A stretch of 64,000 bases of DNA from Desulfogranum marinum (GCF_016918565.1 NZ_JAFFQD010000023.1:1-64000); one strand, 5' to 3'; positions 17,510 to 26,432 are shown, counted from the stretch's first letter. Translations and numbers: made by a program. The notes: generated by a model from the sequence alone, not told the origin.

Positions 17510-17932
17510 TGTAGCAGAAAAAGTTTGCCTCTTTTCCCCTGGATGAGCAACACCTGTCGGCCACAGCCCGATATATCGAAATGAATACTGTTGCCGCACG
17601 GTTTAGTGGAAAAACCAGAAGATTACTGCTGAAGCAGCGTCCATGCGCATCTTGTTGGAAAGGATGACGAGCTGACAAAGGTAGCTCCCTTACTTGAACT
17701 GATTTCCGACCGGCGCAGTTTTTTAAAATTGACTCCGCCGGATAAAGTTGATCTCCTTCATCTCCATGAACGAACCGGTCGCCCTTTAGGGAAAGGAGAT
17801 GTTATAGATAAACTGGAGGTTGAACTCGGCCGTAGGTTAAGACCGCAAAAACCGGGGCCTAAAAAAAGGCCAAAGGTTAAATGTCCTGTCCCCGGAACTC
17901 CTGATATAGATAGACCACTCATATGGAATTAA
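17510..17932 (+). pseudogene. REP-associated tyrosine transposase (RAYT) C-terminal remnant
   Basis: Pieces in two frames spell a RAYT C-terminus in the correct order. KKFASFPLDEQHLS leads to ARYIEMNTVAA, with a frameshift near 17605. VEKPEDYC comes next, and then a TGA where the family has Trp in WSSARAHL. SSVHAHLVGKDDELTKVAPLLELISDRRSFL is followed by ERTGRPLG and LEVELGRRLRPQKPGPKKRP. The N-terminal HUH half is gone. Several inactivating changes make it a clear pseudogene. Confidence 0.8.
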
Positions 17933-18049
17933 ACCACCGTGGCATTCGCCATTGCATGTCAAACAAAACCCGCCAGCCTTGCCTTTAAAGAAAACTCCGG
18001 GGAAAGGCTGGATTCTGACTTAACCGGCATCGCCGTCATTGGTGATTTC

Positions 18050-19105
18050 CTACAAATTATCTTTGAGAAATTTGAGCAGCTTCGGAGCGACGTAATCGTT
18101 GGGCGTTGCACCGGTACAAATATGTTCCAGTTTTTTATAATCAAAATAGCAGTCGGAAGGATCGTCGCTTTGGCCTGTGATTTTGCCTAGGTTGAACCAG
18201 TAATGGCCAACACGAGGGACTGGTACTGCGGTGACGTTGGCTCCAGCTTCTTTGAGCGCTTCTACAAATGGAACACTTTGCCCTTCGGCAGGCACATCGG
18301 GGTCTTCCATTCCCCAAGTAATAAACCACGGAACCCTTATACCATCATTTTGCAACGATACATTTCCCAAAGATTTAGCGCTGCCCCGTACATAATTTAT
18401 GGGTGACGCTTCAAAATACGCCGCAGGTGCGTCCATAGGAGTGCCGCCAAAGAAGTCCTCTGCAAATGTTGTCATTCCATAAGGTGCCCAATCAAATTTC
18501 GGATTCTTAGTCCACAACCACCAGCTGGGCATATTAAACACTCCGTAAGCAGACACTACGGCTTGGACTTTGGTGCTCACGTTTGCAAATGGATTATTTG
18601 CATATTTTTGAGTATAGGCAGGCCAGTCCTGGGTGAGAGCGAGCAGCGCAGCGAGTTGTCCACCAGCGGAATCACCGCCAACGGCAATTTTGTCCGCGTC
18701 AACTTTAAATTTTGTAGCATTGCCACGCAGGAATTGGAGCGCCGCTTTGCTGTCCAAAAGGCATCCTGGCCACGTAGGATAAGTACCACCAGGTTTAGAA
18801 AGGCGGTATTGGATGGAAAACACAACATAGCCACGCTCAGCCAGGTATGGCCCCCAGTCGTCGGCGTAAAAGTTCTCGTCGCCAAGCTGCCAAGATCCCC
18901 CGTGCATTAACATGATGGCTGGATGTGGCCCCTGGCTTGAAGGAACATACATATCTCCTTTAAGGAAAAGATTTGAATCGGGGACATCAGCATGCTTGGC
19001 GTAAATAACGTCTTCGAAAACGAAGTATTCAGCAAAAATATCGGCTGGATACACAAGAAATGAAAAATAAATAATTGAAATAATAATAGATAATCTTTTT
19101 GTCAC
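18050..19105 (-). CDS. Secreted alpha/beta-hydrolase esterase (BD-FAE/HSL-like)
   Basis: A 351-residue exported hydrolase with a signal peptide (about 1-25, cleavage near IFA). LMHGGSWQLGD is the oxyanion HGG loop, GGDSAGGQLAALL carries the nucleophile Ser (GDSAGG), and the Asp and His are likely in MEDPDVP and VGHYW near 285 and 310. The fold and motifs match the hormone-sensitive-lipase/BD-FAE group of carboxylesterases, which often remove acetyl or feruloyl groups from sugars. A position next to a glucan locus would fit polysaccharide de-esterification, but the pseudogene between them makes this only a guess. AGGAGAGATT lies upstream. Periplasmic or extracellular. Confidence 0.85.
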   Translation of the reverse strand: MTKRLSIIISIIYFSFLVYPADIFAEYFVFEDVIYAKHADVPDSNLFLKGDMYVPSSQGPHPAIMLMHGGSWQLGDENFYADDWGPYLAERGYVVFSIQYRLSKPGGTYPTWPGCLLDSKAALQFLRGNATKFKVDADKIAVGGDSAGGQLAALLALTQDWPAYTQKYANNPFANVSTKVQAVVSAYGVFNMPSWWLWTKNPKFDWAPYGMTTFAEDFFGGTPMDAPAAYFEASPINYVRGSAKSLGNVSLQNDGIRVPWFITWGMEDPDVPAEGQSVPFVEALKEAGANVTAVPVPRVGHYWFNLGKITGQSDDPSDCYFDYKKLEHICTGATPNDYVAPKLLKFLKDNL

Positions 19106-19903
19106 CTTGAATCTCTCCTTTCATTCATGGCTGTTAAAAGCAGTAATTAAATTCCATGAGCATAGGAGCTAGGATATAGGGTAATAACCTGTTTTTTGTC
19201 AAGATAAGTATGAAGAACCACTAAACAGCCAACATATGTCCCTTAATGCTAAAAAGCGTTTGGTCTGCAGCGGCCAGCAGTGCGTCTATGTCCCTGGCAT
19301 CTTTTCGAAAGGTTGCTACGCCTAAACTTGCTGTTAAGCGAACCTCTATGTTTTGGTCAAGCATGTAAACTACGATACCCACTTTCGTGGTGGCAATTTT
19401 AGACTCGATGATCAATTACTGAGGTTAACTGCTCTTTGGCAAGATCCCGCCTATCGCTACTACATTTTTAGACAATTCCAGAGAAATATCCTGTTCAAAC
19501 TTCAGAGCAATCTCAAGCACTTGCATTTATCAAATGTTAACACAATAAAAGTTTGGGTCGTTTGACAATAGAAAAGACTATTTTACACTTCATTCAGCCC
19601 AAACTCTTTGTTTGCAAATATAGGGCTTATGCTGCCAATCGTCACAGTTAGCCACACTCTTTACCCGGGCCTGTGGACTCGCATATCTTCAACAACACAC
19701 CTTTTGTTACAAAAAAGATGGTCACAAGAATTTAAGTAGCCCATTAAGGCGAATGTTTGATTGAAGCTAAAGTGTGGGCCAAATATGGTACATCTGGCCA
19801 GGGACAAAAAAAGAAAAGATCAGCATAACCAGGCCGGCGAATATGCTTTATTTGATCCCGGCATGGATCGTAACATGAGGATCGATGAGCATGACAAATA
19901 ATC
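19106..19903. other. Intergenic region with a dead GGDEF fragment
   Basis: Apart from the GGDEF tail at 19221-19415 and a short open frame on the minus strand just upstream of it (MQVLEIALKFEQDI, about 19420-19530), nothing is recognised. The rest, up to the FeoB permease stop, appears non-coding. Confidence 0.4.
19221..19415 (-). pseudogene. Diguanylate cyclase C-terminal fragment
   Basis: The minus-strand frame contains VRLTASLGVATFRKDARDID and ALLAAADQTLFSIKG, the last strand and helix of a GGDEF domain. The GG(D/E)EF box and everything before it are missing, and the frame upstream does not join. It is a truncated remnant. Confidence 0.65.
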
Positions 19904-21331
19904 TCAGCCTGTAAACATTCGCCACACAAGAGCCACAACCCCGCAGATCACAATACCATAGGCGATGGGCATAAAGGTTGACACAAGTGTCCACTTGAGG
20001 CTCTTGGTCTCTTTATAGATTGTGTATATTGTCGTCGAACACGGATTGTGACAAAGGCTGAATAACATCAGACACACGGCGGTAAGCGTTGTCCACCCCC
20101 CGGCTTGCAATAGCATCGCAAGAGCAGAATTCTCACTGGTCTCAAACATAACGCCTGCGCCCTGTTCTCCAACACCACTTAAACCTGTAGTCATCACAGT
20201 CAGCATGAGTATCGTGGGAATAACAATTTCATTTGCGGGAATAGCCACAATATATGCCACAAGGATAACCCCGTTCACTCCTATCAACCAGCCGGGACCG
20301 TCGAGTAAACCTATCAGCCACTGGGCAAGGGACATATCGCCCACCGGAATGTTACAGATGGTCCAGAGTACAACACCTGCGGGTGCTGCAAAAACAATGG
20401 CACGCCACAATACAATCAAGGTCCGGTCAATAAGTGAGGTGTAGAGAGTTCTCCACAAATTAGGCGGCCTGAATGGAGGGAGTTCCAGGGTAAAGGTTGA
20501 GGCCTCTCCTTTGAGTACTGTTGTGGAGAGCATCCAAGATGATAAAAAAGTGAGCAGCACACCTAAAAGGGCAATTCCAAGTACAGCGGCTGCGGAAACA
20601 AAACCTGCAAGAGCTGGAGGAGCAAGAGCGCCAAGAAAAACCGTGGCCAACAGGATCTGGGTGGGCCAACGGCCGTTGCAGAGGGCAAAATTATTGGTGA
20701 TAATCGCAATAAGCCGCTCCCGGGGAGAATCAATAACACGGGTTGCGACAACACCTGCAGCGTTGCAGCCCCAACCCATACTCATAGTCAAAGCCTGCTT
20801 GCCATGGGCTCCGACCCGGTTGAACAGATGGTCAAGATTAAACGCAACCCGAGGTAGATAACCAAAATCCTCAAGTAGAGTGAAAAGTGGGAAAAATATT
20901 GCCATGGGGGGCAGCATAACACTGATAACCCAAGCTACGGTCAAATACAGCCCGTCCACAAGAACGCCAGATAACCACCACGGCAAATGTGCGGCTTCGG
21001 CTAACTGCTTCATCATTGGGTGGCCATGGTCTAGTAAAAGAGTAGCCAACATGCTGGATGGCACGTTGGCACCAATTATCGTGATCCACAAAACCAGGGC
21101 CAGCATGAGTATCATAATGGGCATTCCCGACCACTTGTTAGTGAGCAGTGCATCCAGCCGCCGTTCCCAGCTGAGTCGATGAGTCGCCCCTTCCTGCTCC
21201 ACATTTCTGGATGCTATGCGCGCTGAATCGGCATAGACCATCTCAACCCAGCGATCATGAAAATCCTGGGGGAGTTTCCATCGCAATTCACTGGCCCGTT
21301 TTATAATCTTTTCCGGTTCCATATTTTTCAC
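19904..21331 (-). CDS. feoB: FeoB-type membrane permease, separate from its GTPase
   Basis: A 475-residue multi-TM protein equal to the C-terminal permease part of FeoB. It begins with a soluble stretch containing VYADSARIA, as in the FeoB linker, followed by two GATE (nucleoside-recognition-like) domains. The signature segments differ from canonical FeoB: SMGWGCNAAGVVATR in place of the GFGC(S/N)VP type, and NNFALCNGRWPTQI in place of the MSCSARLPVY type. The metal-path cysteines are kept but the surroundings are changed. It would move Fe(II), or possibly another divalent metal, into the cytoplasm with the GTPase encoded just upstream. Gap to the GTPase gene: 75 nt, same strand. Confidence 0.85.
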   Translation of the reverse strand: MKNMEPEKIIKRASELRWKLPQDFHDRWVEMVYADSARIASRNVEQEGATHRLSWERRLDALLTNKWSGMPIMILMLALVLWITIIGANVPSSMLATLLLDHGHPMMKQLAEAAHLPWWLSGVLVDGLYLTVAWVISVMLPPMAIFFPLFTLLEDFGYLPRVAFNLDHLFNRVGAHGKQALTMSMGWGCNAAGVVATRVIDSPRERLIAIITNNFALCNGRWPTQILLATVFLGALAPPALAGFVSAAAVLGIALLGVLLTFLSSWMLSTTVLKGEASTFTLELPPFRPPNLWRTLYTSLIDRTLIVLWRAIVFAAPAGVVLWTICNIPVGDMSLAQWLIGLLDGPGWLIGVNGVILVAYIVAIPANEIVIPTILMLTVMTTGLSGVGEQGAGVMFETSENSALAMLLQAGGWTTLTAVCLMLFSLCHNPCSTTIYTIYKETKSLKWTLVSTFMPIAYGIVICGVVALVWRMFTG

Positions 21332-21406
21332 TTTTTCCTAAGAAAATATAAGCTGTGTTATAACGTTCACATTTCTTGAAGAATAAAACTCTGCCAATTC
21401 CTCTGT

Positions 21407-22201
21407 TTAATTTCCACATGCACTAATCGTACCAGTGGCAACGTGATCTTCACTCAACTTGCCGATTTCACCATTGGCAACTGCCTCGATGATCTGCTGG
21501 TCGCCTTCAAGGAGTCGTAAGGCAACCCATTCCCGGTGTGGCATGCCCGGATAGGCTTCCGCGAGGGCCCCGACCAGTTCATCCATACTTTCCTGGACGC
21601 TGGGGATTATATCGTAATTCAGGCGATGAGGGCTGCAACTACTACGGCCACCGGCCATATTATCAATTTCCGCAAGCAGCTGATCAATCCCCTCACCCTG
21701 TCGCGCTGCAGCCAGGACCACAGGAACGCCTAGATCATGTGATAGACCCTGGCCATCGATCTTTAGTCCATGGGCTCTGGCCTCATCCATGAGATTGACA
21801 CAGACAATTGCCTTTTCAGTAATCTGCAGCACCTGCAGGGCAAGATTAAGGTTTCTTTCCAGGCGCATTGGGTCAATGACAACCACCGTCACGTCTGGTC
21901 GCCCAAAAAGAATGAAATTTCGTGCAACCTCTTCATCATCGGTAGCTGAAAGAAGAGAATAGGTTCCCGGCAGGTCAACGAGGCGAAATTTCTTACCGTT
22001 GTAAGAAAAGCCTCCCTCGGCCCTGGCGATGGTTTTACCCGGCCAGTTCCCCGTATGTTGACGAAGGCCGGTGACCGCATTAAAAACGGTACTTTTACCA
22101 GTATTTGGATTCCCCGCGAGGACTACAACATAATCTGCCTGGCCAAGATGTACTCCCAGCTTTTGCAGCTTTGAGCCTGTGGAGGTTGTCTTCTTTTTCA
22201 T
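21407..22201 (-). CDS. feoB: FeoB N-terminal GTPase as a stand-alone protein
   Basis: A 264-residue cytosolic G protein. G1 is GNPNTGKST (about 30-38), followed by FNAVTGLRQHTGNWPGKT (switch I/G2 region). G3 is DLPGT, G4 is NLMD and G5 is near LAAARQGEG. A helical GDI-like region fills about 190-264. Full-length FeoB (about 700-770 aa) has these regions fused to the membrane part; here the frame ends exactly at that boundary. No sign of a recent frameshift is seen: the downstream gene has its own start, and a real intergenic gap separates them. The start lies 1 nt after the regulator stop, implying translational coupling. Confidence 0.9.
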   Translation of the reverse strand: MKKKTTSTGSKLQKLGVHLGQADYVVVLAGNPNTGKSTVFNAVTGLRQHTGNWPGKTIARAEGGFSYNGKKFRLVDLPGTYSLLSATDDEEVARNFILFGRPDVTVVVIDPMRLERNLNLALQVLQITEKAIVCVNLMDEARAHGLKIDGQGLSHDLGVPVVLAAARQGEGIDQLLAEIDNMAGGRSSCSPHRLNYDIIPSVQESMDELVGALAEAYPGMPHREWVALRLLEGDQQIIEAVANGEIGKLSEDHVATGTISACGN

Positions 22202-22202
22202 G

Positions 22203-23108
22203 TTATTGCCTCACTCTTCTTATGCGGATGCGCTCGGTCTGCTCTTTTCTAAGGGCGATACAGGCTCCACGAATACGATATCCAACAGGACTGCCAGAAG
22301 GGTTTCTGAGTTCAGCCTGAGTTATAGTTCCGGGCACAACTCCCAGGTCAAGGAGACGATTTCTTTCAAGCCCACGCACAAGAGCAGACATGCCGACAAC
22401 CTCTGCTTTTTCTCCAAGTCCCAGACGGGACAATCTCTCAACAGACTCGTCCAACGTTTCTCCTGCCTTCAGCTTAACCGCAGTAATCTGATCGGCAACT
22501 TCATTCGGAAATCGAAAGGTTTCCCCCTCAAGGTGGAGAGTCATTGTATTCGTATCCTTATCAGCGATGCGCAGCACCGTATCCGTTGTAATACCCGCTC
22601 TGGATATTTGAGAATACAACTCTGCAGGTTCATCTTCGATGTGAACCACTCGACCTACCCACCCGGCAGGATATTCCAGCAACGTTTTTCCTAGCTTTTC
22701 GGGCAGTTCACCGGCTGATGTAGGGATGGGATCACCATGGGGATCAAAGCGTGGATGGCCGAGTTCTTCCGACAACTGCTTTACGTCTTCACGTGTCAAG
22801 TCATGCTCTTTTTCGTCGGCAATCTGATGCCACAGTGACTCGGGATGGCCGGATGTTCTGGCAAGATACGTTTCATAAAGTCGATGTGCCTTTAGTATAT
22901 GCAGGGCATACTCTCTGCCGTCCCCGGTCAGGGCAAAAGTATCGGGCTCCATAAATTCTGCGGCGCGTAGTTTCTGCAGTAATTTCGTCACTTCATCCAT
23001 GGTGATCGAAAGTTTCTTGCCAATCATCTCAGGAGAAGCGCTTTGACAATCGTAGTCGCATTCCGCTAAAAACTTCAGAGCGTGTTGTATAAGTTTTTTT
23101 TCTTCCAT
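22203..23108 (-). CDS. DtxR-like regulator fused to FeoA-type domains
   Basis: A 301-residue protein from the chosen start (MEEKKLIQ). An upstream start at 23189 adds 27 unconserved residues. About 1-60 is a winged-helix HTH and about 60-140 an iron-dependent-repressor dimerisation region (LKAHRLYETYLA, LWHQIADEKEHDLT). Two small SH3-like parts follow, one near 150-215 and a typical FeoA domain near 235-301 (LGLGEKAEVVGM, RLLDLGVVPGT, IALRKEQ). DtxR proteins sense Fe(II) or Mn(II) and repress uptake genes; FeoA binds FeoB. The fusion gives one protein that could both sense metal and act on the transporter. First gene of the three-gene operon; MITE copy 1 lies about 135 nt upstream. Confidence 0.87.
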   Translation of the reverse strand: MEEKKLIQHALKFLAECDYDCQSASPEMIGKKLSITMDEVTKLLQKLRAAEFMEPDTFALTGDGREYALHILKAHRLYETYLARTSGHPESLWHQIADEKEHDLTREDVKQLSEELGHPRFDPHGDPIPTSAGELPEKLGKTLLEYPAGWVGRVVHIEDEPAELYSQISRAGITTDTVLRIADKDTNTMTLHLEGETFRFPNEVADQITAVKLKAGETLDESVERLSRLGLGEKAEVVGMSALVRGLERNRLLDLGVVPGTITQAELRNPSGSPVGYRIRGACIALRKEQTERIRIRRVRQ

Positions 23109-23243
23109 TCGATTCAAGATAATTTGAGAGTTTTGTTGGCATCCACTTCTGTAGAGGTGTCTGTATAGCGGAGAGCAATAAAGGCACACTCCTCAACTGT
23201 TGCGTCATCGACCCACAGTAATGTAGCATAAGATATTATCAAA

Positions 23244-23389
23244 TCTGATTACCCATGAAACTCAGCCATTTTTTTGGGAACAGGGAGACAGATCGGAGTC
23301 TTCGATCAGTCTCCCGAGTTTAAAAGAGAAATAAAATCAGTCCCCTGTCTGTTTCGGTAGATAATTGGCTGAGTTTTGTACGTAATCAG
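23244..23389 (+). mobile_element. MITE copy 1, 146 bp, with 9-bp target duplication
   Basis: The ends CTGATTACCCATGAAACTC and GAGTTTTGTACGTAATCAG form imperfect terminal inverted repeats of about 23 bp. Direct repeats ATTATCAAA flank it (23235-23243 and 23390-23398). Inside is a 13-bp palindrome, GGGAGACAGATCG/CGATCAGTCTCCC. The other copy at 12140-12266 is inverted. It lies upstream of the DtxR-FeoA gene and may carry or disturb promoter signals. It encodes nothing. Confidence 0.88.
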
Positions 23390-23398
23390 ATTATCAAA

Positions 23399-23965
23399 AT
23401 AAAAAATAAGACATTTTCAAGATATTAGACGTTATTTATCCAATTACACTTCAATTCTTATTGGAGTAACATATTAAGTGCAAAAGATTAAGCTCAGAAA
23501 AGTTAATGGGTTGAAGCTATGATCTCAGTTCTATTGCTCTAGGGTTCCACCCTACTCATCTTTTGATTTTTAACCACTACATCCTCTCAAAAACCTAACA
23601 ACAAAAAGGCAATTTCAGATTTCTCGCATCATAATCCATGAGAGGTTATGGAGGCGCATAGTGTCACGGTAACAGAGGCTGGTATTGGCAATGTTAATCA
23701 TTTAAGATGATCTACAATTCACCTTATTCCTGATTCTTTATTATCACGGAACATTTCAATCGATCGAAATAGTGGTTGGGAAGCTGTTGTTCGCACCTTT
23801 CAACAAGTGATTTTTATCGAATGAGTAAGAACTCTTTTTTCGTGCATTTATCATAATCGTGGTCACATGTGGTCAGCTTATCAGAAAATCAATATAACCA
23901 TAAGATATAACAGATAAAGTCCATTAATCGTTAAAATGAGATAAAATTCGTATTACGAAAACAAG
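23399..23965. other. AT-rich intergenic region, no gene seen
   Basis: No frame, RNA gene or repeat could be supported here. It is part of a 1.3-kb spacer between the Feo operon and tRNA-Pro. Confidence 0.3.
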
Positions 23966-24146
23966 AATTTCATTTGCAATCGGCTATATTGCACCGATAG
24001 TCAAGCTTGAGGGGCGAGAAAAACATATTTTCCAGGAGAGAGATGAAAAGCTGGAAGCGGCGAGAGAACTGAGGAAGGAGCGCCGCAAAAATGAACAGAT
24101 AGAAAAAATGGTACGGGCTGAATTATTACTCGTTAACTTGGATTAA
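23966..24146 (+). pseudogene. Integrase/transposase C-terminal tail
   Basis: The open stretch reads IGYIAPIVKLEGREKHIFQE, then RDEKLEAARELRKERRKNEQ, then a stop at 24144-24146. A GYxxP motif followed by a basic, helical GRExxIxxERDxKLxxAR tail is typical of the end of rve-type (IS3/IS481-like) transposases. No start codon and no catalytic core are present. Family placement is tentative. Confidence 0.45.
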
Positions 24147-24610
24147 TAAATTTTCTGTTTCCATCTGAAGCAATACAATATTGTTACCACCGCTACTCGG
24201 AAACCCAGCACTAAAGATTCTGATTAACATATTTTTTTCTAACTTCTTTGTACGACCTATGTACATTATTTGTACTTTTTTTATGTACACTAAGGCCTAA
24301 CCCGAATTGCTCATGAACATTGTATCAACCTGTCAAATTGCATACAATTCTTATATGTTATAGAAGCTAAGATGAAGTTGAAAGTTTTTCACAATGTTCA
24401 CCAAAGGTCAGTCCATCCAGCACCATTTTCTTCAGTATTTTGGCAATGAATATAGGCGACTATGATTCATTACCAAAAACTTTGAACTTGGCGCTGCCTG
24501 AACTGATGAGAAATCCGGGCTAAAGACATATAGTTTAAAACGCAATTACAGACAATTACAAGAAACTTCGTTTATTCTACAAACACCGTCATAATTGTAA
24601 GTATTTGAAA
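24147..24610. other. Intergenic region, short TGTAC repeats
   Basis: No gene. The motif TGTAC occurs three times within about 30 nt (near 24258-24292), which could be a binding site or simple coincidence. Confidence 0.25.
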
Positions 24611-24616
24611 AAAAAA

Positions 24617-24648
24617 GGTTGGGAACACAGATGCCTGTGTTTCCAACC
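24617..24648 (-). terminator. Terminator downstream of tRNA-Pro (bidirectional form)
   Basis: Fourteen-base arms (24617-24630 and 24635-24648) pair with one G-T wobble around a four-base loop. A nine-A run lies on the left and a five-T run on the right. On the minus strand it gives a long stem with a U-tract, right for ending the tRNA transcript. Confidence 0.85.
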
Positions 24649-24697
24649 TTTTTAATCAACAAAACAAATCTAAATTCTTGATTTTACTACATTTTCT

Positions 24698-24774
24698 TGG
24701 TCGGGAAGAGAGGATTTGAACCTCCGACCCCAGCGTCCCGAACGCTGTGCTCTACCAGACTGAGCCACTTCCCG
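24698..24774 (-). tRNA. tRNA-Pro(CGG)
   Basis: On the minus strand, CGGGAAG (24774-24768) pairs with CTTCCCG, followed by discriminator A and an encoded CCA (ending at 24698). The anticodon arm is CAGCG, loop TTCGGGA, CGCTG, so the anticodon is CGG. The T loop is TTCAAAT and the D arm contains GGCTCAGTCTGGTAGAGC. All stems pair well; 77 nt. It lies between two terminators and downstream of the HU gene. Confidence 0.96.
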
Positions 24775-24797
24775 ATGTTTTATTAGTGCACAACACA

Positions 24798-24822
24798 AAA
24801 AAACGGCCGGATTATACCCGGC
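24798..24822 (-). terminator. Terminator of the HU gene
   Basis: GCCGG (24806-24810) and CCGGC (24818-24822) form a stem. On the minus strand it is followed by a run of seven U after CG. It separates HU from tRNA-Pro. Confidence 0.7.
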
Positions 24823-24855
24823 TATTTTTCATATAAAACCTGGGTGGCAAACGAT

Positions 24856-25128
24856 TTATTCTACAGCGTCAGCAAGCTTGCTGCCTGGTTTGAACTTTGC
24901 AACGGTTTTGGCTGGAATGTCTATCATGTCACCGGTGCGAGGGTTTTTAGCCTTACGGGCGGAACGATTAACAGTGGAAAAAGTTCCGAAACCAACAAGT
25001 GTTACTTTATCTCCTTTTGCAAGAGCATCCGTAATGGACATGAGCATACCATTTAATGCTTTTTCTGCTGCGGCTTTAGAAATTTCTGCAGCCCCAGCCA
25101 TGGCTTCTACAAGTTCCTTTTTATTCAT
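24856..25128 (-). CDS. hup: HU family DNA-binding protein
   Basis: A 90-residue nucleoid protein binding DNA as a dimer. MNKKELVEAMA starts the first helix, GFGTFSTVNRSARKAKNPRTG is the family signature leading into the DNA-binding arm, and IPAKTVAKFKPGSKLADAV is the typical end. Length and residues are normal for HU/IHF; the sequence is closer to HU. A promoter and terminator frame it as a single gene. GGGAGG lies just upstream of the ATG. Confidence 0.96.
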   Translation of the reverse strand: MNKKELVEAMAGAAEISKAAAEKALNGMLMSITDALAKGDKVTLVGFGTFSTVNRSARKAKNPRTGDMIDIPAKTVAKFKPGSKLADAVE

Positions 25129-25205
25129 TCTTCCCTCCCAAAGATTTTAACACTGCCACGACATTCAGGTTTATTCCTGAGCGGGCACTAGCGATGACGG
25201 TGGAA

Positions 25206-25233
25206 GTTAAATAAACTTTTTTTTCTTTGTCAA
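25206..25233 (-). promoter_or_regulatory. Probable sigma70 promoter of the HU gene
   Basis: On the minus strand TTGACA (25233-25228) is followed after 16 nt by TTTAAC (25211-25206), with an A-rich spacer. It lies about 80 nt upstream of the HU start. The -35 is perfect; the -10 matches moderately. Confidence 0.5.
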
Positions 25234-25309
25234 AGGAAAAAAATTGTTTTTTTCTTCTTGAATGCCCGTTAGAGCGGGCTTTCAGCGCTGGCTACAACTG
25301 ATAAGGTTG

Positions 25310-26113
25310 TTACCGTCCTTCCAGGTCAAGATACACTTTTTTGATATTGTTGTTATAAAAAAAACGCAGAATGGCTACCCTTATATCTGGATTGGCAATT
25401 TTTGGCAAGTCAGCTTCGGCTAATTGTACATAGACGACACTGGTACGCTCTTTGTCCAAACGAACCCTGCAACCGTCAAATCCAAATCTACTCAGTCCGC
25501 CCTCCCACAAGGATATTTTAGCAACACGCTCCTCGGTAACAGGAAGACCATGGGGTATACGAGTGGCCAGACACGATGCAGATGGTAGTTCCCAACTGGA
25601 AAGTTCAAGCAGACGACTACACTCCCGTACATCGGACTTGTCAAGTCCTGCTTCCACTAGAGGTGTTTTCACTCCCAATTCATGAATAGCCCGTAAACCA
25701 GGTCTTTTACTTTTCAGATCATCAGTGTTGGTTCCATCGAGGAGAACGGAAAAATCTTTTTTTTCCATAATTTCCTTGAACCGTTTATAGATCCGTAATT
25801 TGCATTGATAACAGCGTTCTTCTGAATTAGTGACAAATTCCTTCCAGGCAAGTGGTTGTAAGTCGACCACCTGCATTTCAACCCCTTTTGGATATCCATT
25901 GGTTGTAAGCCAATTTTGAGCCAGCGATATCTCTTCGGGTTTCAGCAAGATTGAGGATCCGAACAGGACCAGCACATTGCCCGCACCCAAAGTATCAAGA
26001 GCGCTTTTTAAAAGAAGGGAACTATCAACACCTCCGGAAAAAGCAACCGCAACCCGGCCGTACTTGAGAAGGACTTGATTTAATTGATTAAGTTTTTCTT
26101 GAGTTTGCTGCAA
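25310..26113 (-). CDS. larE: ATP-dependent sacrificial sulfur transferase LarE-like
   Basis: A 267-residue PP-loop enzyme. SGGVDS (26-31) binds ATP, ERCYQCKLRIYK (about 100-110) is the conserved CxxC helix, and WELPSASCLATRIPHG places Cys181 where LarE has its sacrificial cysteine. LarE adenylates the carboxylate of a pyridinium dicarboxylate mononucleotide and gives up cysteine sulfur, building the nickel-pincer cofactor of lactate racemase-type enzymes. LarA, LarB and LarC are not in the window, so the target is not known. It could also be a general PP-loop ATPase of the NAD synthase/GuaA group, but the SASCLATRIP box favours LarE. Confidence 0.85.
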   Translation of the reverse strand: MQQTQEKLNQLNQVLLKYGRVAVAFSGGVDSSLLLKSALDTLGAGNVLVLFGSSILLKPEEISLAQNWLTTNGYPKGVEMQVVDLQPLAWKEFVTNSEERCYQCKLRIYKRFKEIMEKKDFSVLLDGTNTDDLKSKRPGLRAIHELGVKTPLVEAGLDKSDVRECSRLLELSSWELPSASCLATRIPHGLPVTEERVAKISLWEGGLSRFGFDGCRVRLDKERTSVVYVQLAEADLPKIANPDIRVAILRFFYNNNIKKVYLDLEGR

Positions 26114-26432
26114 GCAAATTTCCTCTCATAACCACACAACAGATAAGATAAAGACAGCGCTGAAAGTGAGTCCCCCTAAATATGAAGAACCACGCTGCAT
26201 GAAGAAAATACAAAGAAAAGAGTAACAGAATATATGATGCAAAAAAATGTCTCCTGCAACCATTTTCAATTTTTTCTTTTCTTCACCCTATAAATGCTAT
26301 AGGTTTCTTTGTGTCTACCAAATACATATGTTGCCATCATATTGCCTTTTGGTACAACCACGTGTTTGTCATTAAGCAGATACGTACAAACACTGTCCAA
26401 CTTTTTCCAAGCCAATTAGAAGACGAACAACC
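26114..26432. other. Divergent intergenic region larE/pheA
   Basis: Contains promoters for both genes by position. I could not identify a specific promoter, leader peptide or riboswitch with confidence. A Phe-rich leader was looked for and not found. Confidence 0.3.

Noticed and set aside
21332-21406. FeoB split as a sequencing frameshift
   Set aside because: The two genes are separated by 75 non-coding bases, each with its own start. A simple frameshift cannot join them.
26114-26432. Phenylalanine attenuator leader upstream of pheA
   Set aside because: No short Phe-rich frame followed by alternative hairpins was found.
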